A stretch of DNA of 64,000 bases from the NCBI GenBank assembly GCA_964595905.1, contig CAZQSU010000002.1, positions 1-64,000 of the forward strand, given 5' to 3'. The position numbers and the translations under genes are program-made. The DNA comes from JAFDWI01 sp964595905. GTDB lineage: Bacteria; Actinomycetota; Acidimicrobiia; Acidimicrobiales; Iamiaceae. Of this stretch, positions 1 to 8,687 are shown piece by piece; the first letter of the stretch is position 1, and the number at the start of each line of letters is the position of its first letter. The notes under the pieces were generated by a model. The model made no database searches and was not told where the DNA came from. It was given only the letters and a program-made list of their open reading frames with translations.

Positions 1-2
1 CG

Positions 3-653
3 AGGTTCGTGCACGTGTCGTCGTCGGAGGTCTACGGCGACGCGACCTGCGCACCCATGACCGAATCGCATCCGACGCGACCCCACACGGTCTACGGGGC
101 CGGCAAGCTCGCCGGCGAGGCCTGCGCCCTGGCGCTGGCCCGCACACACGGCTTCGACGCCGTCGTCATTCGACCCTTCAACGCGTACGGACCCCGCTCA
201 CACGCCGAAGGCGATTCGGGCGAGGTGATCCCGCGGTTCCTCGTGCAGGCCCTGCACGGCGACCCGTTGTACGTGTTCGGCTCGGGCACCCAGACCCGGG
301 ACTTCACCCACGTCTACGACACCGCCGCCACGATCGCCCGCGCCGGGGTCGTGCCGGACATCGGCGGTCGGACGTTCAACGTCGGCTCCGGGCGCGAGGT
401 GACCGTCGACGAGTTGGCGCGGACGATCGTCGCGATGACCGGGTCGGCGAGCCCGGTGGTGCACGCCGACCCCCGTCCCGGCGACGTCGCCCGTCTGGTC
501 GCCGATTCGACCGAAGCGGCGCGGGCACTCGGCCACCGTCCCACCATCGGGCTGGCGGACGGTCTCGCGGATCTCGCGGATCGCCTGCGGTCACGGTCCG
601 CAACCGAACTCGCGGTGCTGTCGGGGGCCGTGACCGCACGCAACTGGCGATGA
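3..653 (+). CDS. NAD-dependent sugar epimerase/dehydratase (5' truncated)
   Basis: This is the C-terminal part of an extended short-chain dehydrogenase acting on nucleotide sugars (UDP-glucose 4-epimerase / dTDP-glucose dehydratase superfamily). The open frame continues to the window edge, so the Rossmann NAD-binding glycine motif lies outside. Visible features are the SSSEVYG stretch, which carries the catalytic Ser, and the YxxxK pair in VYGAGK. The family's RPFNAYGPR substrate-loop motif follows, then the TRDFTHVYD and FNVGSG motifs of the C-terminal domain. It lies 10 bases before a DegT aminotransferase, so it probably supplies an oxidised or epimerised sugar to the polysaccharide pathway. 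The exact substrate cannot be read from this fragment. Confidence 0.88.
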   Translation, partial: RFVHVSSSEVYGDATCAPMTESHPTRPHTVYGAGKLAGEACALALARTHGFDAVVIRPFNAYGPRSHAEGDSGEVIPRFLVQALHGDPLYVFGSGTQTRDFTHVYDTAATIARAGVVPDIGGRTFNVGSGREVTVDELARTIVAMTGSASPVVHADPRPGDVARLVADSTEAARALGHRPTIGLADGLADLADRLRSRSATELAVLSGAVTARNWR

Positions 654-663
654 GGAGCACACG

Positions 664-1842
664 ATGATCGAGGTGGCACGTCCGTGGATGGGATCGGCCG
701 AACGACTCGCCGTCGCCGAGGTGCTCGCATCGGGCTGGGTCGCCCAGGGTCCGATGGTCGCCCGCTTCGAACGCGCCATCGCCGACACGGTCGGCTGCCG
801 CGGCGCGGTGGCGGTGTCGTCGGCCACCGCCGGGCTCCATCTCGCGCTGGTGGCCGCCGGGGTCGGGCCCGGCGACGAGGTGGTGGTGCCGTCGTTGTCG
901 TTCATCGCCACCGCGAACTCGGTGGTCCACGCCGGCGCGACCCCGGTGTTCGCCGACGTGGACCCGGTCACCCAGAACGTCACCGTGGCGACCGTGGCCG
1001 CCGCGCTCAGCCCCGACACCCGGGCCGTGACCGTGGTGCACCAGGGCGGCATCCCCGCCGACGTCGAACCGATCCGGAAGCTGTGCGGACCGCTGGGCAT
1101 CGCGGTCATCGAGGACGCCGCGTGCGCCATCGGCTCCACGGTCGGCGGCCACGCCGTCGGCGGCGGTGACACGCCGCTCGCGGTGTTCTCGTTCCATGCC
1201 CGCAAGCTGCTGACCACCGGCGAGGGGGGCATGGTCACCACGTCGGATCCCGACCTCGAACGCCGGCTGCGCGCGCTGCGCAACCACGGGGTCGACACCG
1301 ACGCGTACGAGCGTCACGCGGCCCGCTCGACGCGACGTGAGCGGTACACCGAACCGGCCTTCAACTACCGGATGACCGACATCCAGGGCGCGATCGGCGC
1401 GGTGCAGGTCACCCGGCTCGACGAGATGCTCGAGCGGCGCCGGGCCCTGGCGGCACGCTACCGACAGGGCCTGGCCGACGTCGCCGGTCTGGTGACCGCG
1501 GCAGACCCGCCGCACGGCCGGACGAACTTCCAGTCCTTCTGGATCACGCTCCCCGACGATTTCCCACAGATGCGCGACGACCTGCTCGACGGCCTCGCCG
1601 CCCAGGGCATCTCGGCACGACGCGGCTTCATGGCGGCGCACCTCGAGCCAGCCTACGCCCGGGCCGCGAGTCGGCACGTCCGGGTGCCGTTGCCGGTCAC
1701 CGAACGGCTCACCGCCCAGTCGCTGATCCTCCCGTTGCACCCCGCGTTGACCGCGGCCGAGGTCGACCGGGTCGTCGAGGTGGTCCACGCGGCCGCGGTC
1801 CACCACCGGGCACCGCACCGGCAACCGGCGGCCTCACCGTGA
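664..1842 (+). CDS. DegT/DnrJ/EryC1/StrS aminotransferase
   Basis: This is a PLP-dependent sugar aminotransferase that would convert a 3- or 4-keto nucleotide sugar to an amino sugar. The 392-residue length is normal for the family. The Schiff-base lysine is K181 in SFHARK, followed by the diagnostic GEGG. The ATAGLHLAL stretch near residues 54-62 and the IEDAA stretch near 149-153 are family PLP-site elements. A GGAG Shine-Dalgarno sequence sits 7 bases before the ATG. It overlaps the flippase gene by 4 bases (GTGA), so translation is probably coupled. Together with the upstream epimerase it likely makes an amino sugar for the surface polymer; the sugar identity is unknown. Confidence 0.9.
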   Translation: MIEVARPWMGSAERLAVAEVLASGWVAQGPMVARFERAIADTVGCRGAVAVSSATAGLHLALVAAGVGPGDEVVVPSLSFIATANSVVHAGATPVFADVDPVTQNVTVATVAAALSPDTRAVTVVHQGGIPADVEPIRKLCGPLGIAVIEDAACAIGSTVGGHAVGGGDTPLAVFSFHARKLLTTGEGGMVTTSDPDLERRLRALRNHGVDTDAYERHAARSTRRERYTEPAFNYRMTDIQGAIGAVQVTRLDEMLERRRALAARYRQGLADVAGLVTAADPPHGRTNFQSFWITLPDDFPQMRDDLLDGLAAQGISARRGFMAAHLEPAYARAASRHVRVPLPVTERLTAQSLILPLHPALTAAEVDRVVEVVHAAAVHHRAPHRQPAASP

Positions 1843-3362
1843 GGCGGGCCCGAACCGGTTGGCGCCAATCCGACGAACTGGGCGTGAAGGTCCGCGCCGG
1901 GCTGGTGTGGAGTCTGTTCGACAACCTGGTGGGACGCGCCGGACAGGTCGTCATGGGAATCGTCCTCGCCCACCTGCTCGCCCCTGAGCAGTTCGGCGTG
2001 TTCTCCGCGGCGCTCGTCGCGTTCACCCTGATCGTCAACGTGAGCGAACTGGGGGTGAGCGTCGCGGTGGTGCGTGAACCCGAACGGACCGAGGCGATCG
2101 CTCCCACGGTCGCGACCATCTCCATCGTGTCGGCGTCGGTGCTGGCCGTCGCGCTGTTCTTCGCCGCACCTTCGGTCGCCTCGGCACTGCACAATCCCGG
2201 TGCGACCGGGTCGTTGCAGATCCTGTCGGGGGCGCTGGTGATCGCGGGACTGTCCGCGGTGCCCGCCGCGCTCGTCCAGCAACGCTTCCGCCAGGACATC
2301 CAGACCGCCGCGGATGTCACCAACCTGGGTGTCTCGCTCGCGGTCGCCGTCCCCATGGCCGCCGCCGGGTTCGGACCGTCGAGTCTGGCGTGGGCCTGGG
2401 TGGCGAGCAACGCGGCCTCCGCGGCCATCCTGATCGGCTTCAGTGGCCGCTCGTGGCGACCGGGATTCGACCGCACCGAAGTGCGGGGCCTGCTCCGGTT
2501 CGGCCTGCCACTCGCCGCCTCGGGGCTGCTGGTCTTCGCGGTGCTGAACGTCGACTACGTGGTCGTGAGCCGGGTGCTGGGCGCCACGGCGCTCGGCGTG
2601 TACGTGCTCGCCTTCAACCTCTCGAGCTGGCCGGTGAAGATGTTCTCGCAGAGCGTGCGGTCGGTGTCGCTGCCCGCATTCGCCCGACTCCGCCACCGAC
2701 CCGAGCAGCTCGAGGAGGTGTTCACGAGATCGTTGAGTCAGCTCCTGAGCCTCGCGCTGCCCATCGGTGCACTGCTCGCGGCCCTCGCGCTGCCCGCGGT
2801 GCGGTTCGTCTACGGCGACCGTTGGAGCGGGGCGGCGCGGGCACTGGTGTGGCTCGCCGTGCTCGGCGGGCTCCGGGTCGCCTTCGAGCTCACCTACGAC
2901 CTGATCGTCGCGTTGGGGCACTCGTCTGCGGTGTTCCGGGTCCAGATCCTGTGGTTGGTCGCGCTGGTCCCCGCGCTCGCCATCGGCGCGCACGTGGGCG
3001 GCATCGACGGCGTCGGCGTCGGCCATCTCGTCGTCGCGCTGGGGGTCGTCACCCCGGCGTACCTCGCGCTGCTCCGCGGTCGGGGCATCGGGTTGCGACG
3101 GGTGGCCTCCGCCGTGGTCCGTCCGCTGCTCGGCGCGACCGCCACGTTCGGCGTCGCGTGGATCGTCCACCGCCAGTTCCGCGAGCCGTTCGTGGCGCTG
3201 GCGGTTGCCGCGATCGCCGGGCTGGCCACGCACCTGGTGGTGATGTGGGGAGCCGTGGGGCGTTGGCGGCGCCAGCGCCCCGCGCCGGCCGACGCCCCGG
3301 CTGCCACCCCTGCCATGGTCGATCCGCCGCGGATCGACCCGGTCGCGAAAGTGGGGGCGTGA
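1839..3362 (+). CDS. Polysaccharide flippase, Wzx/MOP family
   Basis: This 507-residue integral membrane protein has roughly 12-14 hydrophobic segments and the overall pattern of oligosaccharide flippases (MOP superfamily). Such proteins move lipid-linked repeat units across the cytoplasmic membrane. The N-terminal segment SLFDNLVGRAGQVVMGIVLA fits the first amphipathic helix of this family. The GTG start overlaps the aminotransferase stop, and the TGA overlaps the next gene's ATG. Together with the Wzy-like gene at 13284 and the Wzz-like gene at 12533 it argues for a Wzx/Wzy-dependent export route. The C-terminal tail is Pro/Ala-rich and probably cytoplasmic. Confidence 0.88.
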   Translation: MRRARTGWRQSDELGVKVRAGLVWSLFDNLVGRAGQVVMGIVLAHLLAPEQFGVFSAALVAFTLIVNVSELGVSVAVVREPERTEAIAPTVATISIVSASVLAVALFFAAPSVASALHNPGATGSLQILSGALVIAGLSAVPAALVQQRFRQDIQTAADVTNLGVSLAVAVPMAAAGFGPSSLAWAWVASNAASAAILIGFSGRSWRPGFDRTEVRGLLRFGLPLAASGLLVFAVLNVDYVVVSRVLGATALGVYVLAFNLSSWPVKMFSQSVRSVSLPAFARLRHRPEQLEEVFTRSLSQLLSLALPIGALLAALALPAVRFVYGDRWSGAARALVWLAVLGGLRVAFELTYDLIVALGHSSAVFRVQILWLVALVPALAIGAHVGGIDGVGVGHLVVALGVVTPAYLALLRGRGIGLRRVASAVVRPLLGATATFGVAWIVHRQFREPFVALAVAAIAGLATHLVVMWGAVGRWRRQRPAPADAPAATPAMVDPPRIDPVAKVGA

Positions 3363-4675
3363 TGGCCCTCGCCCTGGGACCACCCGGGACGGCACGGCGT
3401 GCTGTCGCGCTGGGCCGGGCCGGGCGCCAGGTGCGCGCCACCTGGCGCACGGGCGGTGCCCGGGCATTGTCGGCCAAGCTGCTCCGTTCGGCCGCGGAAC
3501 GCCTCGCCCCGCCGACCGACGAACTCGGCATCGCCGCGGCCGACGTCGCAGCCCCCAAACGGCTCTGGCCGTCGCGCACGACGCCGGGGGACGGGCCGAT
3601 GTCGATCGGCTGGGTCATGGGACCCCCCTCGGCCGGGTCGGGTGGTCACACGACCCTGTTCCGTCTGGTCAGAGGGCTCGAGCAGCGCGGTCACCGCAAT
3701 GTGATCCACATCTACGACCAGTACTGCCCCGGCGACGTGGCGACGAGCCGACACGTCATCGAGGACCACTTCGAACCGATGGCCGCCCGGGTCACCGACG
3801 CGGGCGAACTGGCACGCCTGGCCCGGCCGTCCTACGACGTGCTGGTGGCCACGTCGTGGCCGACCGCGTACGTGGTCCGCAATGCCCCGATCGAAGCGGC
3901 ACGGGCGTACGCGGTCCAGGACTTCGAACCGTGGTTCTCCCCGGCCGGTTCGGCGGCGGTCCTCGCCGAGGCGACCTACGGTTTCGGGTTCCACGGGATC
4001 TGCGCGGGCCGGTGGCTCTCGGAGAAGCTCGAGCACGACCACGCGATGGCCTGTGACCATTTCGATCTCGGCGTCGACACCGACGTCTACCGCAACCTCG
4101 AGCGTTCGCCCCGCCGGGCGGTGGTGTTCTACGCCCGCCCCGGCACGCCTCGGCGCGGTTTCGGCCTCGGGATCCTCGCGCTGTCCCGACTGGCGTCACG
4201 TCGCGCCGACATCGACATCCATCTGTTCGGTTCGGATCTGCGTGGCCTTCGCCTCCCGTTTCGCGTCACCGACCACGGGGTGCTCACCGCGCCGCAGATC
4301 AACGCGCTGTTCAACCGATGCGCCGCGGGTCTGGTGCTGTCGTTCACGAACCTGTCGCTGCTCCCGCTCGAGATGCTCGCCACCGGATGCCTGCCCGTGG
4401 TCAACGACGCGGCGCACACCCGGGCGGTGCTCGACAACCCCTCGGTCCGCTACGCCGCACCCACACCCGACGCGCTCGCCGACGCGTTGGAGGCGGCCGT
4501 GGACTCCACGACCCGCGCCGCCGATGCCCGACGGGCGGCGGCGAGTGTACGGGGCGTGGTCTGGGACGAGGCGGTCGTCCAGGTCGAACGGGCCCTGGCG
4601 ACGCTCACCGGTCGGATGGCCGTTTCCCCGGTCACGGACGCGGCGCGCGATCGGCTCCTGGCCGAGGCGCGGTGA
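3362..4675 (+). CDS. Glycosyltransferase, WsaF-like GT-B fold
   Basis: This 437-residue protein is probably a glycosyltransferase of the GT-B fold. The start is the ATG that overlaps the flippase stop (ATGA); the frame is open much further upstream but there it is antisense-like shadow of the flippase. About 75 N-terminal residues are basic and poorly conserved in appearance. Then comes GPPSAGSGGHTTLFRLVRGL, typical of the WsaF-type rhamnosyltransferase group, and a C-terminal nucleotide-sugar half with LLPLEMLATGCLPV in the position of the E-x7-E donor site. It probably adds one sugar to the lipid-linked repeat unit in the cytoplasm. Donor and acceptor are not predictable. Confidence 0.8.
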   Translation: MALALGPPGTARRAVALGRAGRQVRATWRTGGARALSAKLLRSAAERLAPPTDELGIAAADVAAPKRLWPSRTTPGDGPMSIGWVMGPPSAGSGGHTTLFRLVRGLEQRGHRNVIHIYDQYCPGDVATSRHVIEDHFEPMAARVTDAGELARLARPSYDVLVATSWPTAYVVRNAPIEAARAYAVQDFEPWFSPAGSAAVLAEATYGFGFHGICAGRWLSEKLEHDHAMACDHFDLGVDTDVYRNLERSPRRAVVFYARPGTPRRGFGLGILALSRLASRRADIDIHLFGSDLRGLRLPFRVTDHGVLTAPQINALFNRCAAGLVLSFTNLSLLPLEMLATGCLPVVNDAAHTRAVLDNPSVRYAAPTPDALADALEAAVDSTTRAADARRAAASVRGVVWDEAVVQVERALATLTGRMAVSPVTDAARDRLLAEAR

Positions 4676-4681
4676 TCGGCG

Positions 4682-5875
4682 ATGACGACCGCATCGCGAT
4701 CACCGGCCGCTTCGCGCGAGGCCGTGGAAGACGGCATCCGACTGGCCGCGGTGGCCACGACCGACCCGTTCGACCGACGGACCTTCAGCGGCTACAGCGC
4801 GGCGCTGTTCACCCACCTCGAGCACCGGGGCGTGACCGTGCTGCCCGTCACCTCCCGACAGGTCCGGGTCCGCGATCTGCTGGGTGGCGCCCTGTACTGG
4901 CGCGGCATCCTGCGTGGCAGGGTCCGGGGGCGTCGGGCACCACTGGTCGACCCGGACTGGTACTGGTCCGCGCCCGTGGTCGAACGCCTCTCGGCCCGGG
5001 TGGACCACCGCATCACCGACGTGGGCCGCATCACGCACGCGTTGCAGATCGGTACCCACGTGTGCATCGACCGCGACGACGTCGCCACCTTCTGTGTCAC
5101 CGACTGCACCGTGGTCCAGGCGGTCGAAGCGGGCGAGTTCGCGGTCAGTCGGGCGACGCCGGCCGGGGTGCGCCGGGCGATCGACTGGCAGCAGCGGGTG
5201 TTCGCGTCGTGCGACACGATCTTCACGACGAGTGAGTGGGCGGCCGCCAGTGTCGTCGACGATTTCGGCCAGGAGCGGGACCGGGTCGTCACCATCGGCG
5301 CCGGGGCCACCAACATCGGCACGTTCGACACGCGGCGACCGGCGACGGGCCCTCCGACGGTGCTGTTCGTCGGCTACGACTGGGATCTCAAGGGTGGCCC
5401 GCTGTTGCTGGACGCGTGGCGGGCGGTCCGACACGACGTGCCCGACGCGCGCCTGGTGATCGTCGGGTGCACCCCACGCATCGCCGATTCCGGCGTCGAG
5501 GTCGTCGGTCGCCTCGATCCACGGGTGGCCGGCGACCTTGCCCGCCTGGTCGCGATCTACCGGTCGGCCACCTGCCTCGCGTTGCTGTCGGACTTCGACG
5601 CGTTCCCCAACGTGATCCTCGAAGCCGGCGCGATGGGGCTGCCCGTGATCGCCTTCGACGAGCAGAGCCGCAGCGAAGTGCTCCGAGACCACGACACCGG
5701 CCTGCTCGTCGCCTCGCGCGACGTCGTCGCGGTGACCCGGGCGCTACGTCTGCTGTTGGACGATCCTTGCCGCGCGGCCGCGATGGGGCGTCGTGCCCGT
5801 GACCGGGTCCGGTCCGAGTTCACCTGGGATGCGGTGGCGGGCCGCGTCCTCACGACGATGGGGGTCGGCCCATGA
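4682..5875 (+). CDS. Glycosyltransferase family 4-like
   Basis: This is a 397-residue GT-B glycosyltransferase. The N-terminal half (to about residue 190) holds the acceptor domain, with FSGYSAALFTHLEHRG near the start. The C-terminal half shows VLFVGYDWDLKGGPLLL, the usual opening of the donor domain. It also shows FDAFPNVILEAGAMGLPVIA, which contains the E-x7-E-like donor-binding region. The gene lies 6 bases after the previous glycosyltransferase and overlaps the deacetylase by 4 bases (ATGA), so all three are one transcription unit. It presumably adds a sugar to the same repeat unit; linkage unknown. Confidence 0.85.
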   Translation: MTTASRSPAASREAVEDGIRLAAVATTDPFDRRTFSGYSAALFTHLEHRGVTVLPVTSRQVRVRDLLGGALYWRGILRGRVRGRRAPLVDPDWYWSAPVVERLSARVDHRITDVGRITHALQIGTHVCIDRDDVATFCVTDCTVVQAVEAGEFAVSRATPAGVRRAIDWQQRVFASCDTIFTTSEWAAASVVDDFGQERDRVVTIGAGATNIGTFDTRRPATGPPTVLFVGYDWDLKGGPLLLDAWRAVRHDVPDARLVIVGCTPRIADSGVEVVGRLDPRVAGDLARLVAIYRSATCLALLSDFDAFPNVILEAGAMGLPVIAFDEQSRSEVLRDHDTGLLVASRDVVAVTRALRLLLDDPCRAAAMGRRARDRVRSEFTWDAVAGRVLTTMGVGP

Positions 5876-6663
5876 GCGCGACGGTCGCCGTCGGCCAACG
5901 CTGCGTCGACGCGGCGTGGCGGCTCCGTCACCGTCTCGGTCCCCGCGGCCGGACGGTCGTGCGCCGTGCGGTGGACCCGATCCTGGGCCGGTGCGTCGGC
6001 TCGGTGCACGGCGTGACGACCGACGCACCGTTGGTGGCGCTGACCATCGACGACGGCCCGGATCCGAGATGGACCGAACCGATCCTCGAGGTGCTGGCGC
6101 GTGCCGAGGTCGGCGCGACGTTCTTCATGCTCGTCGAACGGGCCGAGTCGTATCCGGAACTGGTGCGCCACGTGGTCGACGCCGGCCACGAGATCGGTCT
6201 GCACGGGGTCGACCACACGGCGCTCCCTCTGGCCCGTCGACCGGTCGAGGAGATCGTGGGCGAAGGCAGAAGCCGGCTCGAAGCGGTGAGCGGTCGGACG
6301 CTCAGGTGGTACCGCCCACCGTTCGGCGCCCAGACGCTCGGCACCTACCGGGCCACCCGACGTACCGGGCTCGACGTGGTCGTCTGGGGCCCCGAGGGGG
6401 CCGACTGGGAGGCATCCCCGCCCTGCGAGATCGCCGGGCGCCTGGCCGGGCAATCCGGCGCGGGCGACATCGTGCTCCTGCACGACGGTCTGTGCCCCGA
6501 ACCGCCGCCCGGTGATCCGGTGGCGTCACTCGACCGGGCGGCGGTGCTGGACGCGACGATCGCGGCGCTGGCGCGCGCCGGCCTCGGGTGCGCTTCGGTG
6601 GGTGCGTTGGTCGAGGAGGGACGGGTCCGGCGCTCGGTCTGGTTCCGGCCTCCGCCCCGGTGA
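5872..6663 (+). CDS. Polysaccharide deacetylase (NodB homology domain)
   Basis: This is a carbohydrate esterase family 4 enzyme of 263 residues that removes N- or O-acetyl groups from sugars using a divalent metal. Motif 1 is TIDDGPD with Asp60/Asp61, motif 2 is H111-x3-H115 in HGVDH, motif 3 is RPPFG at about 148-152, and the later LLHDG is motif 5. There is no clear signal peptide, so it may act in the cytoplasm on lipid-linked units or be exported by an unseen route. It ends the plus-strand run of six genes and converges on the acetyltransferase gene 23 bases away. The substrate could be an N-acetylated sugar of the same polymer. Confidence 0.88.
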   Translation: MSATVAVGQRCVDAAWRLRHRLGPRGRTVVRRAVDPILGRCVGSVHGVTTDAPLVALTIDDGPDPRWTEPILEVLARAEVGATFFMLVERAESYPELVRHVVDAGHEIGLHGVDHTALPLARRPVEEIVGEGRSRLEAVSGRTLRWYRPPFGAQTLGTYRATRRTGLDVVVWGPEGADWEASPPCEIAGRLAGQSGAGDIVLLHDGLCPEPPPGDPVASLDRAAVLDATIAALARAGLGCASVGALVEEGRVRRSVWFRPPPR

Positions 6664-6686
6664 GGTCGGCCGCCCCGACGACGCGT

Positions 6687-7286
6687 TCAGCCCGGAAGGG
6701 ACCCGTGACCGGACGGGATGACCTGCCCCGCGTCGTCGATCCGAAAGGTGCGTCCGCACCGGCACCGCAGACGCTCGTCGAGGCGTTGCCCACAGACGCA
6801 GATCCAGCCGATCCGTTCTGCCGGGGATCCGACCACGACCGCGTGGTCGGGGACGTCGCGGGTGACGACCGCACCGGCCCCGACCAACGCGTGACGGCCG
6901 ATGGTCACCCCGCACACGATGGTGGCGTTCGCGCCCAAGATCGCGCCGCGCTGCACCAGGGTGCCGAGGTACCCGTCGGGATCGGTCCGAAACGGACGGG
7001 CCCGCGGGACCCGGTCGTTGGTGAACGCGACGTTGGGGCCGACGAACACGTCGTCGGCGAGGGTCACCCGGTCCCAGACGCTGACGCCGTTCTTCACGGT
7101 GACTCCGTCGCCGAGCGTGGCGCCGTCATCGACGTAGGTGTGGTCACACAGGTTGCAGTTCGCGCCGACGGTGGCGCCCGGCATCACGTGTGCGAAAGCC
7201 CAGATGCGGGTGCCCGGTCCCACGTTCACGCCCTCGCACAGCGCGGTCGGGTGGACCACCGGGCCGTGGGCGCCGGCTTCAGCCAC
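6687..7286 (-). CDS. Sugar N-acetyltransferase, left-handed beta-helix (WlbB/WbpD-like)
   Basis: This 199-residue protein belongs to the hexapeptide-repeat acyltransferases. Repeats of the [LIV]-G-x4 type run from about residue 10 to 160 (for example VGPGTRIWAFAHV and IGRHALVGAGAVVTRDVPDH). They match the WbpD/WlbB group that N-acetylates UDP-3-amino sugars. The C-terminus carries two Cys-x-Cys pairs (CVC and CRC) spaced like a small zinc ribbon. I chose the GTG at 7286 because it overlaps the end of the upstream aminotransferase by 8 bases; a longer frame upstream is antisense to nothing and would run inside that gene. The two proteins probably act in sequence on the same nucleotide amino sugar. 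Confidence 0.85.
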   Translation of the reverse strand: MAEAGAHGPVVHPTALCEGVNVGPGTRIWAFAHVMPGATVGANCNLCDHTYVDDGATLGDGVTVKNGVSVWDRVTLADDVFVGPNVAFTNDRVPRARPFRTDPDGYLGTLVQRGAILGANATIVCGVTIGRHALVGAGAVVTRDVPDHAVVVGSPAERIGWICVCGQRLDERLRCRCGRTFRIDDAGQVIPSGHGSLPG

Positions 7287-8427
7287 GGGCGAGCTCCCGG
7301 ACGAGGGTTTCGACGATCCGCTCCTGGTCGGATGCGGACAGATGGGGATGGAGCGGCAATGACACCAGGCGCGAGGTGGCCGCCTCGGCGTTCGGGCAGT
7401 CGCCGGTGGCGTAGCCCAGGTGCGCCAGGTTGGGGTGCAGGTGGAGCGGGTACCGGTAGTGCACGCCACAGCCGATGCCCGCGGCGTGCAGCCGTTCGAC
7501 CACGACGTCGCGCGCGGTGGCCGGAACCAGGACCGCATACAGATGCCAGGCGTGATCGTTGCCCGGCATGACCGTCGGGGTCTCGACGTCGTCCACCGCC
7601 GCGAGCAGGTCGTCGTAGCGCTGAGCCGCCCGTCGGCGCGCCGCGTTCCAGGCGCCGAGTCGTTGCAGCTTGACCGACAGCACCACCGCCTGGATGCTGT
7701 CGAGACGCGCGTTGCCGCCGGTGAGCCCGCACCCGGTGCGCCCTTCCGCGACCGACCCGAAGACGCTGCGGTGGTCACGGGCGGCGGTGACCGCGTCAGC
7801 GATGACGGCGTGGTCGGTCAACACCGCCCCGGCGTCGCCGCAGGCGCCGAGGTTCTTGCCCGGGTAGAAGCTCGTGGCCGCCGCGACGGTGCCTGAACCG
7901 GGGGTCCGGCCGTGCTGCGACGCGCCGTGTGCCTGGGCGGCGTCCTCGACGATCACGACGCCGTGACGCTGCGCGAGCGCGATGAGCGGCCCCATCGGCG
8001 CCATCTGGCCGAACAGGTGCACCGGTACGATCGCCCGGGTACGTGCACCGATCCGCTCGGCGATCCGTTCGGGGTCGAGGAGGTGGTGGGTGGGGTCGGT
8101 GTCGACCACGACCGGCGTGGCGCCGAGCTGCATGACGGCCTCGGCCGTCGCGACGAAGGTCTGTGCGGGAACGATCACCTCGTCGCCGGCGCGCACCCCC
8201 GCGGCACCGAGTGCCAGGCGCAGCGCGTCGGTGCCGCTGGCGACCCCGACGCACCGGCGGCGATGCGCGTGGGTCGCATAGGCGAGTTCGAACGCCTCGA
8301 CCTGCGGTCCGTCGACGAACGTGGCCATGGCGAACAGCGCCTCGAGGTCGTGTCTGAGACGATCGGCCACCTCACGATGTTGGGCAGACACGTCCACCAG
8401 CGGGATGCGGGTCGTCGTCTGGATCAC
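7279..8427 (-). CDS. DegT/DnrJ/EryC1/StrS aminotransferase (WbpE/WlbC-like)
   Basis: This 382-residue PLP-dependent aminotransferase has its catalytic lysine at about K191 in FYPGKNLGACGDAG. Other family hallmarks are VASGTDALRLAL and EDAAQAHGA. I prefer the GTG at 8427 over an upstream ATG at 8472, because AAGGAG lies 5 bases before the GTG and because homologues begin with an IPLVD-type segment. The wording of the active site (PGKNLG) is that of the WbpE/WlbC group, which makes UDP-3-amino sugars. It is followed directly by a WbpD-like acetyltransferase, which strengthens that assignment. The oxidoreductase that would precede it in that pathway (WbpB/WlbA) is not in the window. Confidence 0.88.
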   Translation of the reverse strand: MIQTTTRIPLVDVSAQHREVADRLRHDLEALFAMATFVDGPQVEAFELAYATHAHRRRCVGVASGTDALRLALGAAGVRAGDEVIVPAQTFVATAEAVMQLGATPVVVDTDPTHHLLDPERIAERIGARTRAIVPVHLFGQMAPMGPLIALAQRHGVVIVEDAAQAHGASQHGRTPGSGTVAAATSFYPGKNLGACGDAGAVLTDHAVIADAVTAARDHRSVFGSVAEGRTGCGLTGGNARLDSIQAVVLSVKLQRLGAWNAARRRAAQRYDDLLAAVDDVETPTVMPGNDHAWHLYAVLVPATARDVVVERLHAAGIGCGVHYRYPLHLHPNLAHLGYATGDCPNAEAATSRLVSLPLHPHLSASDQERIVETLVRELARG

Positions 8428-8490
8428 TCCGACTCCTTCGACACGGGATGCACGGCGGACGGGCAACGGCACGCCCGTGGAAGATGAGCC

Positions 8491-8518
8491 GGTCGGAGGA
8501 GCCCTGATACCTCCGACC
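8491..8518. promoter_or_regulatory. 9-bp perfect inverted repeat in divergent promoter region
   Basis: GGTCGGAGG (8491-8499) and CCTCCGACC (8510-8518) form a perfect inverted repeat around a 10-base spacer. It lies 64-91 bases upstream of the aminotransferase start at 8427 and about 170 bases upstream of the first beta-helix gene, between divergent genes. It could be a protein-binding operator or an RNA hairpin in the minus-strand leader. A smaller repeat (ACGGGC/GCCCGT, 8459-8478) lies between it and the aminotransferase. Confidence 0.5.
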
Positions 8519-8533
8519 CAGGTCAGGACCGTA

Positions 8534-8574
8534 CTTCATGACAGAAAGCCCGCAGATTGTTACATCTTCATGAC
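8534..8574. promoter_or_regulatory. Direct repeat CTTCATGAC x2, about three helix turns apart
   Basis: CTTCATGAC occurs at 8534-8542 and again at 8566-8574, 32 bases apart, so both copies face the same side of the DNA. Each contains the palindrome TCATGA. The stretch is more A/T-rich than its surroundings. It lies just before a possible -10 box (TACGCT, 8583-8588) for the first beta-helix lipoprotein. The arrangement suggests an activator or repressor binding site; no regulator can be named. Confidence 0.4.
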
Positions 8575-8626
8575 GGTCCTGTTACGCTACGGCGAGCACC
8601 ACCAACGGGGATGCAACGGAATCGGC

Positions 8627-8641
8627 CGACGCGAGGGGCGA
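8627..8641 (+). repeat. Leader element copy 1
   Basis: CGACGCGAGGGGCGA lies 46 bases before the ATG of the first beta-helix lipoprotein. The same 15-mer, with at most one change, recurs at 10195 and 10586, each time 40-60 bases before a possible start codon preceded by AAGGA. It may be a conserved 5' leader structure or a relic of tandem duplication. Confidence 0.6.
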
Positions 8642-8687
8642 AGGGTCATTCGAATCCGCCCGTCCTCCGAGCCCAAAAGGATCACTC

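Noticed and set aside
2390..3361. Long in-frame extension upstream of the glycosyltransferase at 3362
   Set aside because: It overlaps the flippase in another frame and has Arg/Gly-rich shadow composition; the overlapping ATGA at 3362 is the natural start.
8600..8687. A known riboswitch class (c-di-GMP or c-di-AMP) in the leader of the first beta-helix gene
   Set aside because: I compared the conserved cores from memory; GAATCCG-like fragments occur but the required paired elements do not. A covariance-model search would be needed to revive it.
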